A DNA stretch of 64,000 bases from assembly GCA_964390335.1 (NCBI GenBank), contig CAYMHU010000003.1:62001-126000 (forward strand), in the 5' to 3' direction. Below the pieces are notes generated by a model that was given only the letters and a program-made list of their open reading frames with translations, was not told where the DNA came from and did not search any database. A program made the position numbers and the translations under genes. Below are positions 52,563 through 62,797 of this stretch, one piece after another (position 1 is the stretch's first letter; the number at the start of each line of letters is the position of its first letter). This DNA is from Granulosicoccus sp964390335 (lineage in GTDB: Bacteria; Pseudomonadota; Gammaproteobacteria; Granulosicoccales; Granulosicoccaceae).

Positions 52563-53678
52563 TTATGCTGTGTGCGCCATCTGATTAGCCCATTGAATCA
52601 GCTCGCGTGCATTGCCACTAAACACAACACGCTCTTTCTTCGCTTGCATTTGATAGTCATACATTGGATCGTAGTATTGCGTAAGCAGTAATTCTATAAA
52701 AGGCGCATAGTCGTCTGTGTTGCGATAGCTTTGATGAGACGCTAATGCAGCCTCGAGTAGTTGCAATGCTTGTTTATATCGAACCCCACCCAGCCTTTTC
52801 TGCACACGCTGCAGACTCGATCGATGATAATCAGCATATTGTTCAAAACCATCTACCGTGCCACAACTGGATTCGTATGCCTGTAATAGATCAACAACGT
52901 AGTCCTGCGTTGCATTTGCTACCCGTTCCTGCAAACTGGCTTTTAGTATGGCAACTGGAGCTAACTGCATTTGCTCACGCATCGGCGCAGGGATACAGGC
53001 TGATCCAATCATGCGCGCCTCATCTTCAAGATAGATCACATTGGAGTTGGACTCGGTTAAACGCAAAAGTTCTATGGCGATGGCATTTTCAAAATCGATA
53101 TTGGAAGGCTGCGCTTCAACCAATCTGCCAAAGCTTGAACCCCTGTGTCGTGCCAAGCCCTCTAGATCAATTACCCTGGGTAATGATGGCAAAAGCCGGG
53201 TTTTACCGATACCGGTTCGACCACTGATTAAACACAATGGATTTGCGCGACATTGCTCTTGCAACACGTCGGCTAAAAAGCTACGCATGGCTTTGTAACC
53301 ACCGCTGACCAAGGGATAGTCGATACCCGCATCGAGTAACCATTGCTGCACTGTACGAGATCGCAGCCCACCCCTGAAGCAGTACAGCACACCAGATGGG
53401 TTTTGTTCAGCAAATTGCGTCCACTGCGCGATTAATGCAGCCCGCTTGGGCTCATCTACGAGCTTGGCACCCAGCTCTATCGCACTCTGCTGTCCTGCCA
53501 GTTTATATTCGATACCCACTTCATGACGGGCATGATCATCGAGCAAGGGTATGTTGACGGCTGTGGGAAAAGCGCCTTTGCTAAATTCAACCGGTGCCCG
53601 CACATCAAGCATGGGCGTAGCCTGCAAAAAAAGCGCTCGGTAATCTGATCGCGCAGCATTAACACTCATTTGTGGCAC
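52563..53678 (-). CDS. mnmH: tRNA 2-selenouridine synthase MnmH/SelU
   Basis: A 371-residue enzyme with an N-terminal rhodanese domain (about 10-125) whose catalytic Cys100 sits in LYCFRGGLRSR, and a P-loop domain with GRTGIGKT at 153-160. It replaces sulfur by selenium in the 2-thiouridine at the wobble position, via a geranylated intermediate. selD follows by four bases, giving a complete two-gene selenouridine operon. Confidence 0.95.
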   Translation of the reverse strand: MPQMSVNAARSDYRALFLQATPMLDVRAPVEFSKGAFPTAVNIPLLDDHARHEVGIEYKLAGQQSAIELGAKLVDEPKRAALIAQWTQFAEQNPSGVLYCFRGGLRSRTVQQWLLDAGIDYPLVSGGYKAMRSFLADVLQEQCRANPLCLISGRTGIGKTRLLPSLPRVIDLEGLARHRGSSFGRLVEAQPSNIDFENAIAIELLRLTESNSNVIYLEDEARMIGSACIPAPMREQMQLAPVAILKASLQERVANATQDYVVDLLQAYESSCGTVDGFEQYADYHRSSLQRVQKRLGGVRYKQALQLLEAALASHQSYRNTDDYAPFIELLLTQYYDPMYDYQMQAKKERVVFSGNARELIQWANQMAHTA

Positions 53679-53754
53679 GGCTCACTGCGCAACTTATGGC
53701 GCAACTCATGGTAAGGCGAGCGGCACCGTTGTGCATGAGCATAGTTGCGCATGC

Positions 53755-55089
53755 TCAGGTATCGTCGTCGTGATACAGCTGCTTAAGCTTATCGCCCTCT
53801 GGCAAGGCACCAAGCCCGGAATACAGTTTCAATTTACGTCTCGAATCCGCGATATCCAGGTTGCGTAACGATAACTGACCAATTCGATCTACCGGACTAA
53901 ATGGCTCATCCTCGACAACTTCCATCGATAAATTTTCAGGAACATAAGTCAGGTTGTCGCTTTGGGTGTCCAGCAACGAGTAGTCATCGCCACGTCGAAG
54001 TTCTAAGGTAACCGTACCGCTTACCGCGTTACCCACCCATTTTTGCAAAGAATCGCGCAGCATCATCGCTTGCGAATCAAACCATCGGCCTTGGTACAAC
54101 AACACGCCCAGGCGTCGACCCATGCTGCGATAATTCTCGATGGTGTCTTCGTTATGAATGCCGTTTAACAAGCGCTCGTACGCTATATGCAATAAAGCCA
54201 TGCCCGGCGCTTCGTAAATACCACGGCTTTTCGCCTCAATGATGCGATTCTCAATTTGATCGCACATGCCCAAACCGTGACGACCACCAATGCGATTAGC
54301 CTCGAGGAACAACGACACGGCGTTATCAAACCGTTTGCCATTTAACGCGACCGGCAAGCCTTGCTCGAAAGTCACTGACACTTCTTCGTGATCGATATCA
54401 ATCGACTTATCCCAAAACTTAACGCCCATGATGGGTTCAACAATGTTCACACCACGATCTAAAAATTCGAGATCCTTAGCTTCATGCGTAGCACCCAATA
54501 TGTTGGAATCGGTTGAATACGCTTTTTCTTTGCTGGCGCGGTAATCAAACCCGTGCTTAATTAAAAATTCGCTCATTTCGCTGCGCCCACCTAGCTCGGC
54601 AACAAAGTCGCGATCTAGCCACGGCTTGTATATACGCAGGTTTTTGTTAGCCATAAGGCCATAGCGGTAAAAGCGTTCGATGTCGTTACCTTTATAAGTA
54701 GAGCCATCACCCCAAATATGCACATCGTCCTGCTGCATCGCCTTGACTAAAATGGTGCCTGTGACAGCTCGACCTAATGGTGTTGTGTTGAAGTATCGCT
54801 TGCCACCGCTTTCTATATGGAAGGCGCCACACATGATGGCTATTAAGCCCTCATGCACCATGACATCTTTACAATCAACCGTGCGCGCCTCTTCAGAACC
54901 ATATTCTTTCGCGCGTTTTGCGATATCGTCGAAGTCGTCTTCATCAGGCTGACCCAAATCGGCCGTATAGGCATAGGGTATTGCGCCACGCTGACGCATC
55001 CACGCGATGGCTGCTGAGGTGTCAAGGCCGCCGGAAAAAGCCAGACCGACTTTTTCATTGACTGGGAGAGACATTAAGATGGTATTCAT
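53755..55089 (-). CDS. argG: Argininosuccinate synthase
   Basis: A 444-residue enzyme of arginine biosynthesis joining citrulline and aspartate with ATP. The nucleotide loop GLAFSGGLDTSAAI is near residue 14. Length and sequence match the long E. coli-type ArgG rather than the approximately 400-residue common form. It is monocistronic, between mnmH and the ABC transporter operon. argH and argF are not in the window. Confidence 0.96.
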   Translation of the reverse strand: MNTILMSLPVNEKVGLAFSGGLDTSAAIAWMRQRGAIPYAYTADLGQPDEDDFDDIAKRAKEYGSEEARTVDCKDVMVHEGLIAIMCGAFHIESGGKRYFNTTPLGRAVTGTILVKAMQQDDVHIWGDGSTYKGNDIERFYRYGLMANKNLRIYKPWLDRDFVAELGGRSEMSEFLIKHGFDYRASKEKAYSTDSNILGATHEAKDLEFLDRGVNIVEPIMGVKFWDKSIDIDHEEVSVTFEQGLPVALNGKRFDNAVSLFLEANRIGGRHGLGMCDQIENRIIEAKSRGIYEAPGMALLHIAYERLLNGIHNEDTIENYRSMGRRLGVLLYQGRWFDSQAMMLRDSLQKWVGNAVSGTVTLELRRGDDYSLLDTQSDNLTYVPENLSMEVVEDEPFSPVDRIGQLSLRNLDIADSRRKLKLYSGLGALPEGDKLKQLYHDDDT

Positions 55090-55157
55090 GAGTGAGTTAC
55101 TGTACCGAACAAAGGTGGGCTAACAAAGTATGCACCCAGTTTACCAAACCGGCGCGA

Positions 55158-56132
55158 TTATCGCTCCTTAACGAACGGAATCCCCACAGCTTTGGGTGCA
55201 ACAGCACGCCCGATAAAACCCGCCAGCAGCACCACGGTGAGCACATACGGCAAGGCTTGAATAAATTGTACGGGTACTTCACCGATCACAGGCAGCGGTA
55301 CGCCCTGTAATCGAATGGCCACCGCATCTAAAAATCCGAACATCAGGCAGGCTAACATGGCTGGTACCGGCCGCCACTTACCGAATATCAGCGCTGCCAG
55401 CGCGATATAACCTTGACCCGCCGACATCTCACGCACGAACGATGCATTTTGGGAGATGGACAGGTAGGTACCAGCAATGCCGCATAAGCCTCCACAGATG
55501 GCCACCGCTGCGTAGCGAAGTTTGCTCACTGATAATCCGGCCGTATCTACGGCTAACGGGTTTTCACCCACGGCTCGCAGTCGTAAGCCGAATCGGGTTC
55601 GATACACAACCCACCATGTAATGAAAACGGCAATTAACGCGACATACACCAACAAACTATGACCACTAATAACATCAGCATAAAAACGCCCTAGCACAGG
55701 TATGTTGGATGCAGTGTCAGCGAACGGCAGTTCAACTGGCATAAAGCGAGCTTCACTGGATAGGCTGGGCGTTTGACCGCCCGTTCTGAACCATGCTATC
55801 CCAAGCACAACCGTTAAGCCGGATGCCAGAATATTTATGGCCAAGCCGCTGACCACTTGATCACCACGGTGCGTAATGCACGCAAAACCGTGCACTATTC
55901 CCAACGCGATGCAAACCGTAATAGCAACAAGTAGCGCTAACCACGGCGAGCCAGTGACTGCAGCCACACTGCCGGCTGCAAAAGCACCTGCCAGCATCTT
56001 TCCTTCCAGACTGATATCAACAATTCCGGAACGCTCAGAGAATAGGCCGGCCATCGCACACAAAATGAGCGGCGTGGACACCCGCAAGGTGGCATCCAGA
56101 ATGGCATACAGTGTTGACGGCCAATCGCCCAT
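55158..56132 (-). CDS. ABC transporter permease (BMP-type, YufQ-like)
   Basis: A 324-residue inner-membrane permease with about nine hydrophobic segments. The GLFSERSGIVDISLEGKML start and the GENPLAVDTAGLSV loop are typical of the branched-chain/ribose-type permeases that pair with BMP binding proteins. Together with the following permease, ATPase and binding protein it should import nucleosides. Its start overlaps the other permease stop by one base. Confidence 0.92.
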   Translation of the reverse strand: MGDWPSTLYAILDATLRVSTPLILCAMAGLFSERSGIVDISLEGKMLAGAFAAGSVAAVTGSPWLALLVAITVCIALGIVHGFACITHRGDQVVSGLAINILASGLTVVLGIAWFRTGGQTPSLSSEARFMPVELPFADTASNIPVLGRFYADVISGHSLLVYVALIAVFITWWVVYRTRFGLRLRAVGENPLAVDTAGLSVSKLRYAAVAICGGLCGIAGTYLSISQNASFVREMSAGQGYIALAALIFGKWRPVPAMLACLMFGFLDAVAIRLQGVPLPVIGEVPVQFIQALPYVLTVVLLAGFIGRAVAPKAVGIPFVKER

Positions 56133-57250
56133 TACACCTGCACCCGCTGAATAGGTTTAAAAAACAAATAGGCCCGCACAACCCAAGGTCTGAGCATTAA
56201 CGCCAACGCACCTGAAAACAAGATAATTAAACCCTGTATGGCAACGACCATTTCACGCGTAATTTTGGGAATTTCAAACGCGAGCTCCGCACCCCCTTGA
56301 TACAACACGCCAAACAACAAACTGGCCATGAAAATACCCACCGGGTGATTGCGCCCCATCAATGCTACAGCGATACCGGTAAACCCATAACCTGCTGGGA
56401 AATTCATGATAAGTCGATGATGAACACCCATAATCTCGTTGACCGCCACCATGCCAGCCAATGCACCTGAAATACACATGGCAACAACCACAACACGTTT
56501 CGGATTGATGCCGGCATACACAGCAGCCGACTCACTAAAACCTGCCGTGCGCAGCTCATAGCCCCAGCGGGTACGCCAAACAAACAACCAGACGAACAAG
56601 CAACACACTAAGGCCAATACAAACGATAGGTTTAGTGGTGTGCGCGTAACATCAAAACCAAACAACCCTAAAAAATCATGCATCTTAGGCAACCAGGTGG
56701 TGTCTTCAAAGTAGCGTGTTTCTGGTGACATTTGACCGGGTTTAATTAATACATTAACTAACAGGTAAACCATGATGGCCGACGCAATAAAGTTGAACAT
56801 GATGGTGGTGATAACAACATGACTACCGCGATAAGCTTGCAACCAGCCAGGGATAAAAGCCCATGCAGCACCAAACAAACCGGCAGTAATAATGCCTAGG
56901 GGAATCAATAAAAATGCTGGGAGCACGGAGTCGAGCGCTAAAAATAACAAACCCACACCAAGCCCGCCAATATAGGCTTGGCCTTCCCCACCGATGTTAA
57001 ATAGTCTGGCATGAAACGCGATGGCTACAGCCAGGCCTGTAAATATAAAGTTGGTGGTGTAGTACAGCGTGTAACCTAAACCTTCATCATAACCAAACGC
57101 ACCATTTAGCATGATGCCCACGGCCTCTACAGGGTTAACACCAATGGCGAACATGATAAGCCCTGCAAAAAACAGCGCCATCACAATATTCAAGATAGGT
57201 ATGACAACGACTTCAAGCCATGCGGGTAATTCAATATTACTGGTGTTCAT
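56132..57250 (-). CDS. ABC transporter permease (BMP-type, YufP-like)
   Basis: A 372-residue permease, second of the heterodimeric pair, with about ten membrane segments. The segments LFNIGGEGQAYIGG and GFSESAAVYAGINPKRVV are characteristic. It overlaps the ATPase stop by four bases and the other permease start by one, so the order ATPase, permease, permease is translationally coupled. Confidence 0.92.
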   Translation of the reverse strand: MNTSNIELPAWLEVVVIPILNIVMALFFAGLIMFAIGVNPVEAVGIMLNGAFGYDEGLGYTLYYTTNFIFTGLAVAIAFHARLFNIGGEGQAYIGGLGVGLLFLALDSVLPAFLLIPLGIITAGLFGAAWAFIPGWLQAYRGSHVVITTIMFNFIASAIMVYLLVNVLIKPGQMSPETRYFEDTTWLPKMHDFLGLFGFDVTRTPLNLSFVLALVCCLFVWLFVWRTRWGYELRTAGFSESAAVYAGINPKRVVVVAMCISGALAGMVAVNEIMGVHHRLIMNFPAGYGFTGIAVALMGRNHPVGIFMASLLFGVLYQGGAELAFEIPKITREMVVAIQGLIILFSGALALMLRPWVVRAYLFFKPIQRVQV

Positions 57251-58839
57251 GCCGCATTCTCACCATGTGCATTGGCCATCATCAGACCTAAAGTGGCTTT
57301 GTCTGCTTTAGCGCCCGGCACCTCTGCAACCACTCGCCCTTCATACATAACCAGAATTCGATCGCTGAGCGCCATTATCTCATCAAGTTCGACAGACACC
57401 AGCAACACGGCGCACCCGGCATCACGCATATCAACGATCTTTTGATGTATAAGCTCTATAGCGCCGATATCAACACCCCGCGTAGGCTGGCCAACTAATA
57501 ACACTTCAGGTGCTTTATCAAGCTCACGTGCAAGGATGAGTTTCTGCTGATTACCGCCTGAGAACGATGCTGACTTTAATTTTGGGTTACCCGGACGCAC
57601 ATCAAAAGCTTGCATGAGCTTGGAACACATAGACCGGATAGTATCCAGCTGTAGTAACCCGCGCCATGAGAACCGCTCCTCACGGACGTAGCCCAACACG
57701 GAAGACTCTGCGGCCGTAAATGCTTTTACCAACCCTAACTTTAATCTGTCTTCCGGTACATGATTAACGTTCAAGTGACGCATTTGTTGCGGGCTCAACG
57801 GTTCGTCGCGTGAGGCTTTCTTGCCGTTGATGACAAAGTGCCCGCTACTGGGTGCGATTATGCCTGCCAACACTTCCAGCAATGCACTTTGGCCATTACC
57901 AGCCACGCCAGCAATACCTAAAATTTCGCCACTTTTTACGTCCAGATTAATGTTATTCAAACGCATTTGCCCTTGGGCATTTTTAACACACAGATCGGTG
58001 GTCTGAATGCGAACCTCCGTATCGGGAGGTAGAGGTGTTGTGCGTTGATGGTTCTTTTCATGCAACTGGCGCCCAACCATGAGTTCGGCCAGCTCGTGTG
58101 TGGACGTATTTTTAGTAATCCGCTCCGCCACCATTTTGCCTTGACGCAAAACCGATACGGAATCGGTTATATCCATTATTTCGCGCAGCTTATGGGTAAT
58201 GAGAATGACGCTGACACCTTGCGCCTTTAAGGCTTTTAACACTTCAAATAATTGATCGGCCTCTTGTGGCGTCAGCACGCCGGTTGGCTCGTCAAGAATT
58301 AAAATTTCAGCATGTCGATACAGGGCTTTCAGAATTTCAGTGCGTTGCTGCTCACCGACTTGCAGCTCGCTGACTTTACTGTCCACATTGACGGTTAGTT
58401 GGTAGGTCTCCGACAAACGTTGCAATTCCTGCCGCGCATCTGCTGCGCTGCGCGACAACAATGAATGCTCTTCCGCTCCCAGCATCACGTTTTCTAATAC
58501 AGTAAACGTATCGACTAACATGAAGTGCTGGTGCACCATCCCAATACCGGCGTCTATGGCATCACGGGAACTTCTGATTTGACACGGCTTACCATTGATC
58601 AACACCTCACCGCTATCAGCTTGATAAAAACCATACAAGATACTCATGAGAGTGGACTTACCCGCGCCATTTTCACCAACAATGCCGTGGATAGTGCCTT
58701 TCGCAACTTTTAAATCGATATCCTGGTTGGCGCGTACAGCTCCAAACCGCTTGGATATTTTGCGCAATTCAATTGCGTAAGGAGGGGAAGCATCCGCGGA
58801 ACTGAAGTGTTCCGCGGATGCTTTGTCATCTGATGCCAT
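57247..58839 (-). CDS. ABC transporter ATP-binding protein with two ATPase domains (YufO-like)
   Basis: A 530-residue protein with two ABC domains. The first has Walker A GENGAGKST, the LQVGEQQR signature and ILDEPTGVLTPQEAD. The second has the degenerate loop GVAGNGQSAL, FSGGNQQK and VGQPTRGVDIGA. This double-domain form serves BMP-type nucleoside importers. It precedes the two permeases, with the binding protein 62 bases upstream. Confidence 0.93.
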   Translation of the reverse strand: MASDDKASAEHFSSADASPPYAIELRKISKRFGAVRANQDIDLKVAKGTIHGIVGENGAGKSTLMSILYGFYQADSGEVLINGKPCQIRSSRDAIDAGIGMVHQHFMLVDTFTVLENVMLGAEEHSLLSRSAADARQELQRLSETYQLTVNVDSKVSELQVGEQQRTEILKALYRHAEILILDEPTGVLTPQEADQLFEVLKALKAQGVSVILITHKLREIMDITDSVSVLRQGKMVAERITKNTSTHELAELMVGRQLHEKNHQRTTPLPPDTEVRIQTTDLCVKNAQGQMRLNNINLDVKSGEILGIAGVAGNGQSALLEVLAGIIAPSSGHFVINGKKASRDEPLSPQQMRHLNVNHVPEDRLKLGLVKAFTAAESSVLGYVREERFSWRGLLQLDTIRSMCSKLMQAFDVRPGNPKLKSASFSGGNQQKLILARELDKAPEVLLVGQPTRGVDIGAIELIHQKIVDMRDAGCAVLLVSVELDEIMALSDRILVMYEGRVVAEVPGAKADKATLGLMMANAHGENAA

Positions 58840-58901
58840 GGTTTTGCACTACGGCACGCGCTTGAAAACCAAGCTTAAATGATCAACCACCGGTTTTTAG
58901 C

Positions 58902-59897
58902 CTAGTAGTTACAGGTGTTATCGCTCATGTAGTCATGCACGGATATTTCACCAGCAACAATTTTCGCTGCTGCCGCATCTACAGCCGCTTTCATGTCTGC
59001 AGTAATCATACTCTCGTTGTGCTCATCCAATGCCCAACCAACACCGTTTTCAGCCAAACCCAGCACTTCCATACCAGGTTCCCATGTCCCGTTCATTGCA
59101 TCATTGAAGGCATTATAAGCTGCAACATCCACACGCTTTAACATAGAGCTCAGCATGGTGCCTGGATGCAAATAGTTCTGGTTTGAGTCGACACCAATAG
59201 CCAATTTACCGTTGTCTTTAGCTGCCTGGTAAACTCCGCCACCGGTTCCACCGGCTGCAGCGTAAACCACATCAACGCCTTTATCGAATTGACCTTTCGC
59301 TAATTCGCTACCTCGACCTGGGTCATTCCATGCAGACGGTGTTGTACCGGTCATGTTCTCAACAACCATAACTTCTGCATCAACTTTTTTTGCACCTTGC
59401 TGGTAGCCACAAGCGAAACGACGAATTAATGGAATATCCATTCCACCAACGAAACCAACCGCGTTATTTTTTGATGCCATTGCCGCTAGCATACCAACCA
59501 GAAACGAGCCTTCATGTTCTTTAAATACAACCGAACGAACGTTTGGTAAATCAACTACCCCATCAATGATGGTAAAGCTGGTATCCGGAAATTCTTTAGC
59601 AACGATTTCAAGTGGACCAGCCTGAGCAAAACCAATAGACAAAATCGGATTAGCACCACGTTGTGCCATCCGGCGTAGGGCTTGCTCACGCTGGGCTTCG
59701 TTTGTGACTTCAAACTCGCGATAGCTGATGCCGGTATCGGCTTTGAACTTCTCTACACCGTCATAGACACCTTGATTGAACGATTTATCAAATTTACCAC
59801 CCATATCAAAAATGACGGCAGGTGAAATCTCTGCAGCCTGTACAACGGATGCACCTAATAATGTTGCGGCGATAGCGCCAATACGAATTCCGATCAT
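58902..59897 (-). CDS. BMP-family ABC transporter substrate-binding protein
   Basis: A 331-residue periplasmic lipoprotein-like binding protein of the BMP/PnrA family, with a signal peptide of about 21 residues (cleavage after VVQA) and no lipobox cysteine. Segments AVIFDMGGKFDKSFNQGVYDG, GFVGGMDIPLIRRFACGY and AAGGTGGGVYQAAK are diagnostic. It binds nucleosides or related ligands. It is the first gene of the transporter operon. Confidence 0.93.
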   Translation of the reverse strand: MIGIRIGAIAATLLGASVVQAAEISPAVIFDMGGKFDKSFNQGVYDGVEKFKADTGISYREFEVTNEAQREQALRRMAQRGANPILSIGFAQAGPLEIVAKEFPDTSFTIIDGVVDLPNVRSVVFKEHEGSFLVGMLAAMASKNNAVGFVGGMDIPLIRRFACGYQQGAKKVDAEVMVVENMTGTTPSAWNDPGRGSELAKGQFDKGVDVVYAAAGGTGGGVYQAAKDNGKLAIGVDSNQNYLHPGTMLSSMLKRVDVAAYNAFNDAMNGTWEPGMEVLGLAENGVGWALDEHNESMITADMKAAVDAAAAKIVAGEISVHDYMSDNTCNY

Positions 59898-59986
59898 ATC
59901 GATCCCCTGGTAATTGTTTTATGGAACAGTCGAATACGCCAGCTCAGTACTGGAGATTTGCTGTGTCATTTGCGAGTGTATCATGT

Positions 59987-60298
59987 TCACTTTTTAGCGC
60001 TATCCTCGGCTTCACGCGCGGCCAGCAGAATTTTGCCCAATTCTTCAAAGCTGTCTTTGTAATAGTAGGGTGAGGTTTGCTCCGGGCTTTGCGGATTTTC
60101 CTCATTGACACCGTAATCAAGCCCCTTTTCGCTTAATACTTTGTATTTCTTGATGACTCCCGGCTTTGTGGAGCTGGGTCGCTCAGCCTCCACCAAATAC
60201 CCCAGCGACAACAATAATTTATTGGCACGCACAGCCGACAACGGCACATCATGCTCTTTCAACAACTTGGTGATGGATTCAACGTCTGACCCTTTCAT
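59987..60298 (-). CDS. Small winged-helix protein resembling KilA-C domains
   Basis: A 103-residue protein starting at the ATG at 60298, which has GGAAG about eight bases upstream; a longer frame to 60364 overlaps the antiporter gene and is less likely. The pattern SAVRANKLLLSLGYL...IKKYKVLSEKGLDYG is that of the C-terminal winged helix of phage antirepressor (KilA-C) proteins, without their N-terminal domain. The second half is acidic and Lys-rich. It follows the antiporter gene by 19 bases, so it may be co-transcribed. The function is unknown. Confidence 0.65.
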   Translation of the reverse strand: MKGSDVESITKLLKEHDVPLSAVRANKLLLSLGYLVEAERPSSTKPGVIKKYKVLSEKGLDYGVNEENPQSPEQTSPYYYKDSFEELGKILLAAREAEDSAKK

Positions 60299-60317
60299 AC
60301 CGATACTTCCAATCTGG

Positions 60318-61988
60318 TTAGGTGTGCTCAGAATCCCTGAAGGTTTCGGCCATGGCCTGCGCATCCAGAGGACTCACGCCCACGTGCTCCAGTATATCTT
60401 CGCCCATCAGGAGCGCAGATTCAAATGTCTCCAGATAAACGCTATTGGCACCGCACTCTAATAGGGCCTGCTTGTCGCTGGCATCGTAAGCTCTGGCGAC
60501 AATGGTCATGTTAGGGTACTCGCGCCGGATACGCACTATCAGCTCTTCATTACGCTCCCGATTATCCAGCGCAACCACCAAGACAGCAGCATTGTCAATA
60601 CCGGCCGCACTGAGTAAATCCGGCCTTAAGGCATCCCCGTAGAAACCGACAAAGTCATCCTTACGCATGGCGTCAAAGCGCAGCGGATTTTGATCGATAA
60701 CCGCTACCCGATAGTTATTCTGCCTTAACAATTTAGCTATAATTTGTCCAACACGACCATAGCCGGCAATAATGACTTGAGAATCTGCAACAGTGCCGGG
60801 TAAGTCCAGTCCCGTATTGACTTGCTGCTGAGCCGGTATGATGCCGCGTCGATGCGCAAGCATGAGCAATACCGGTGTGGTTAACATGGATAACGCAATG
60901 ATAACGGTGAGCTCAGATCCAAGTTCACTTGGTATGGTTTGATAACTAACAGCGAACGCAATAACAATAAATGCAAGCTCACCACTTTGTGACAACACAG
61001 TGGCCAGCCAAATGCGTTGAACCCGTGGTACGGATGAGTAGCGCAGTATTTTTCGAAGCACCCATGCTTTAATAGCAACCAGAAGGATGGCCAGCACCGT
61101 TAAGCGAACCGGCTTGCCAATGAATGTGCTTAAATTTATCGTCATTCCTACCGAGATAAAAAACAACCCGACCAGAAACTCGCGAAACGGACGCACAGCA
61201 ATATTGATTGCCGAACCATATTCTGAACGCGTTAACAACAGCCCTGCGAGCACTGCACCTAATTCCATTGGAATAGCGAACAGTTGAGCAATCATTAAAC
61301 TGCCGACTATTAACATTAATGCAAACGCGGCGAACACTTCATCGAGCTCTATTGCAACTACAAAACGAAATAAGTGACGCAGCAGATACTGCCCAAACAA
61401 TGCAAATGCTCCAACCATAACCAATGATCGAATAACCATTGGCCATGAACTGCCTTGAGTCAGTATTGCCTCAAAACTCAGTAATGGAAAAAAAATCAGG
61501 ATGGGTACAACAGCTAAATTTTGCGATAACAGTAACCGTCTACCGGTATCGGTCAGCGGAGACCCGGCGGGATAACTGTCGTCAAAGGCTTGGTTGGCTA
61601 ACGCACTTGACGATAACGATAGCGTGAGTCCACACGCCAAAGCATGATGCCATGGTAGTCCAATCAACAAACAAACACCTAACACCATTAACGTTGTCAA
61701 GCTAAGGTGCAACATGCTTAATGAGAAAAAATCTTTCGCCAGCATGCGCATCCGTGCAGGCGTAGCTTGCAGCGCAACTAAAAACAACAACAGCAAGGTG
61801 CTGACTTTGAGCGCAATAGAGACAGTGTCAAGATCACTGACTATAGAAAAGCCCCATGGACCAACTACAAAGCCTGCAATCAAATAACCTACTGCCTGCC
61901 CCATACCAAATCGTTTCGCCACCGGTACAGTCACCAGCGCAACCAGCAAAAATACAAAGGCATACACTAGCGGGGACACATCACCCAT
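60318..61988 (-). CDS. CPA2-family monovalent cation/proton antiporter (KefB/KefC-like)
   Basis: A 556-residue antiporter. About twelve membrane segments (1-385) include the conserved LLFLVALQ and LGAVLAGLLLTRSEY regions. A cytoplasmic TrkA-N (RCK) domain follows at about 400-520 with the nucleotide loop GYGRVG. It lacks an obvious separate ancillary subunit such as KefF/KefG. Ligand-gated potassium efflux is the family role. It is upstream of the small winged-helix gene. Confidence 0.9.
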   Translation of the reverse strand: MGDVSPLVYAFVFLLVALVTVPVAKRFGMGQAVGYLIAGFVVGPWGFSIVSDLDTVSIALKVSTLLLLFLVALQATPARMRMLAKDFFSLSMLHLSLTTLMVLGVCLLIGLPWHHALACGLTLSLSSSALANQAFDDSYPAGSPLTDTGRRLLLSQNLAVVPILIFFPLLSFEAILTQGSSWPMVIRSLVMVGAFALFGQYLLRHLFRFVVAIELDEVFAAFALMLIVGSLMIAQLFAIPMELGAVLAGLLLTRSEYGSAINIAVRPFREFLVGLFFISVGMTINLSTFIGKPVRLTVLAILLVAIKAWVLRKILRYSSVPRVQRIWLATVLSQSGELAFIVIAFAVSYQTIPSELGSELTVIIALSMLTTPVLLMLAHRRGIIPAQQQVNTGLDLPGTVADSQVIIAGYGRVGQIIAKLLRQNNYRVAVIDQNPLRFDAMRKDDFVGFYGDALRPDLLSAAGIDNAAVLVVALDNRERNEELIVRIRREYPNMTIVARAYDASDKQALLECGANSVYLETFESALLMGEDILEHVGVSPLDAQAMAETFRDSEHT

Positions 61989-62077
61989 GAGCGTGTCCGA
62001 ATTCAGTTTGATTGTGATTTACACATGCAAAAAAAGCCATGTGCAACAATATACCCTGTTAGGGCAAAGGCTGGGGA

Positions 62078-62797
62078 TTAGGCAGCTTTCAACGACGCAG
62101 TTGTCCATTGAGTTAAAAAACTTTCAAGCCACGCGGTAATGCTGGATTCGCAGGCCTCGGCATCGATAATATGCTGAGCCCTTTCAGCGTCGGTTAAAAC
62201 ACCTGATGTCCTTGTTTTATTACGCTCGTGCCAAAGTTTCAATACATCCAAGTTTACTTCGGGATGGAACTGCACTCCGTAAGTATGCGGGCTCAGACTG
62301 TAGGCTTGATTGGGAAATACGTCGTTATAGGCTAAGTGAGTCGCACCCGTTGGCAATTCAAACCCTTCTGTGTGCCATTGCATGAACTTTAATGGTTGGT
62401 CCAAAAACCCCGCACCATTCGCTGTTGGTTTGACCTCAGTGAAACCAACTTCGGTTGCGCCATCGGGGTGTGCAGAAATCTGTGCTCCAAGCACTCTCGC
62501 CAGCATTTGTGCGCCTAAACAAATACCAAAAAACGGGGTAGCGGAATGCAAACATTTCTCGATAAACGCCAATTCATCAAGTACCCATGGGTGCTCTTTG
62601 CAATCGTTAGCGCTGGGTGCACCACCGAAAATAATGACGCCGCTGTAACGCTCTGGCTCCGGAAATGTATGACCGGATACGGGATAACACCAATCGAAAG
62701 ACTGGCCGGTTTTCTCCATCCATTTCGAACAGCGATCAACATTCCACCCTTCAGAATGTTTAACCAATAAATAGTGCTGTGAATTGTTCTGAGACAC
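62078..62797 (-). CDS. Class I glutamine amidotransferase-like protein
   Basis: A 239-residue protein starting at the GTG at 62797 (VSQNNSQHYLLVKHSEGWN), where family homology begins; an ATG at 62890 would add 31 unrelated residues. The triad is Cys in FFGICLGAQM, and His and Glu in VQFHPEV. The fold is that of GuaA-type or PuuD-like GATase domains, acting on gamma-glutamyl substrates or releasing ammonia. The acceptor is unknown. It stands alone. Confidence 0.82.
   Translation of the reverse strand: MSQNNSQHYLLVKHSEGWNVDRCSKWMEKTGQSFDWCYPVSGHTFPEPERYSGVIIFGGAPSANDCKEHPWVLDELAFIEKCLHSATPFFGICLGAQMLARVLGAQISAHPDGATEVGFTEVKPTANGAGFLDQPLKFMQWHTEGFELPTGATHLAYNDVFPNQAYSLSPHTYGVQFHPEVNLDVLKLWHERNKTRTSGVLTDAERAQHIIDAEACESSITAWLESFLTQWTTASLKAA

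Noticed and set aside
53737..53757. Inverted repeat TGAGCAT...ATGCTCA at the argG stop as a terminator
   Set aside because: It overlaps the stop codon, has a seven-base stem and no T-tract.
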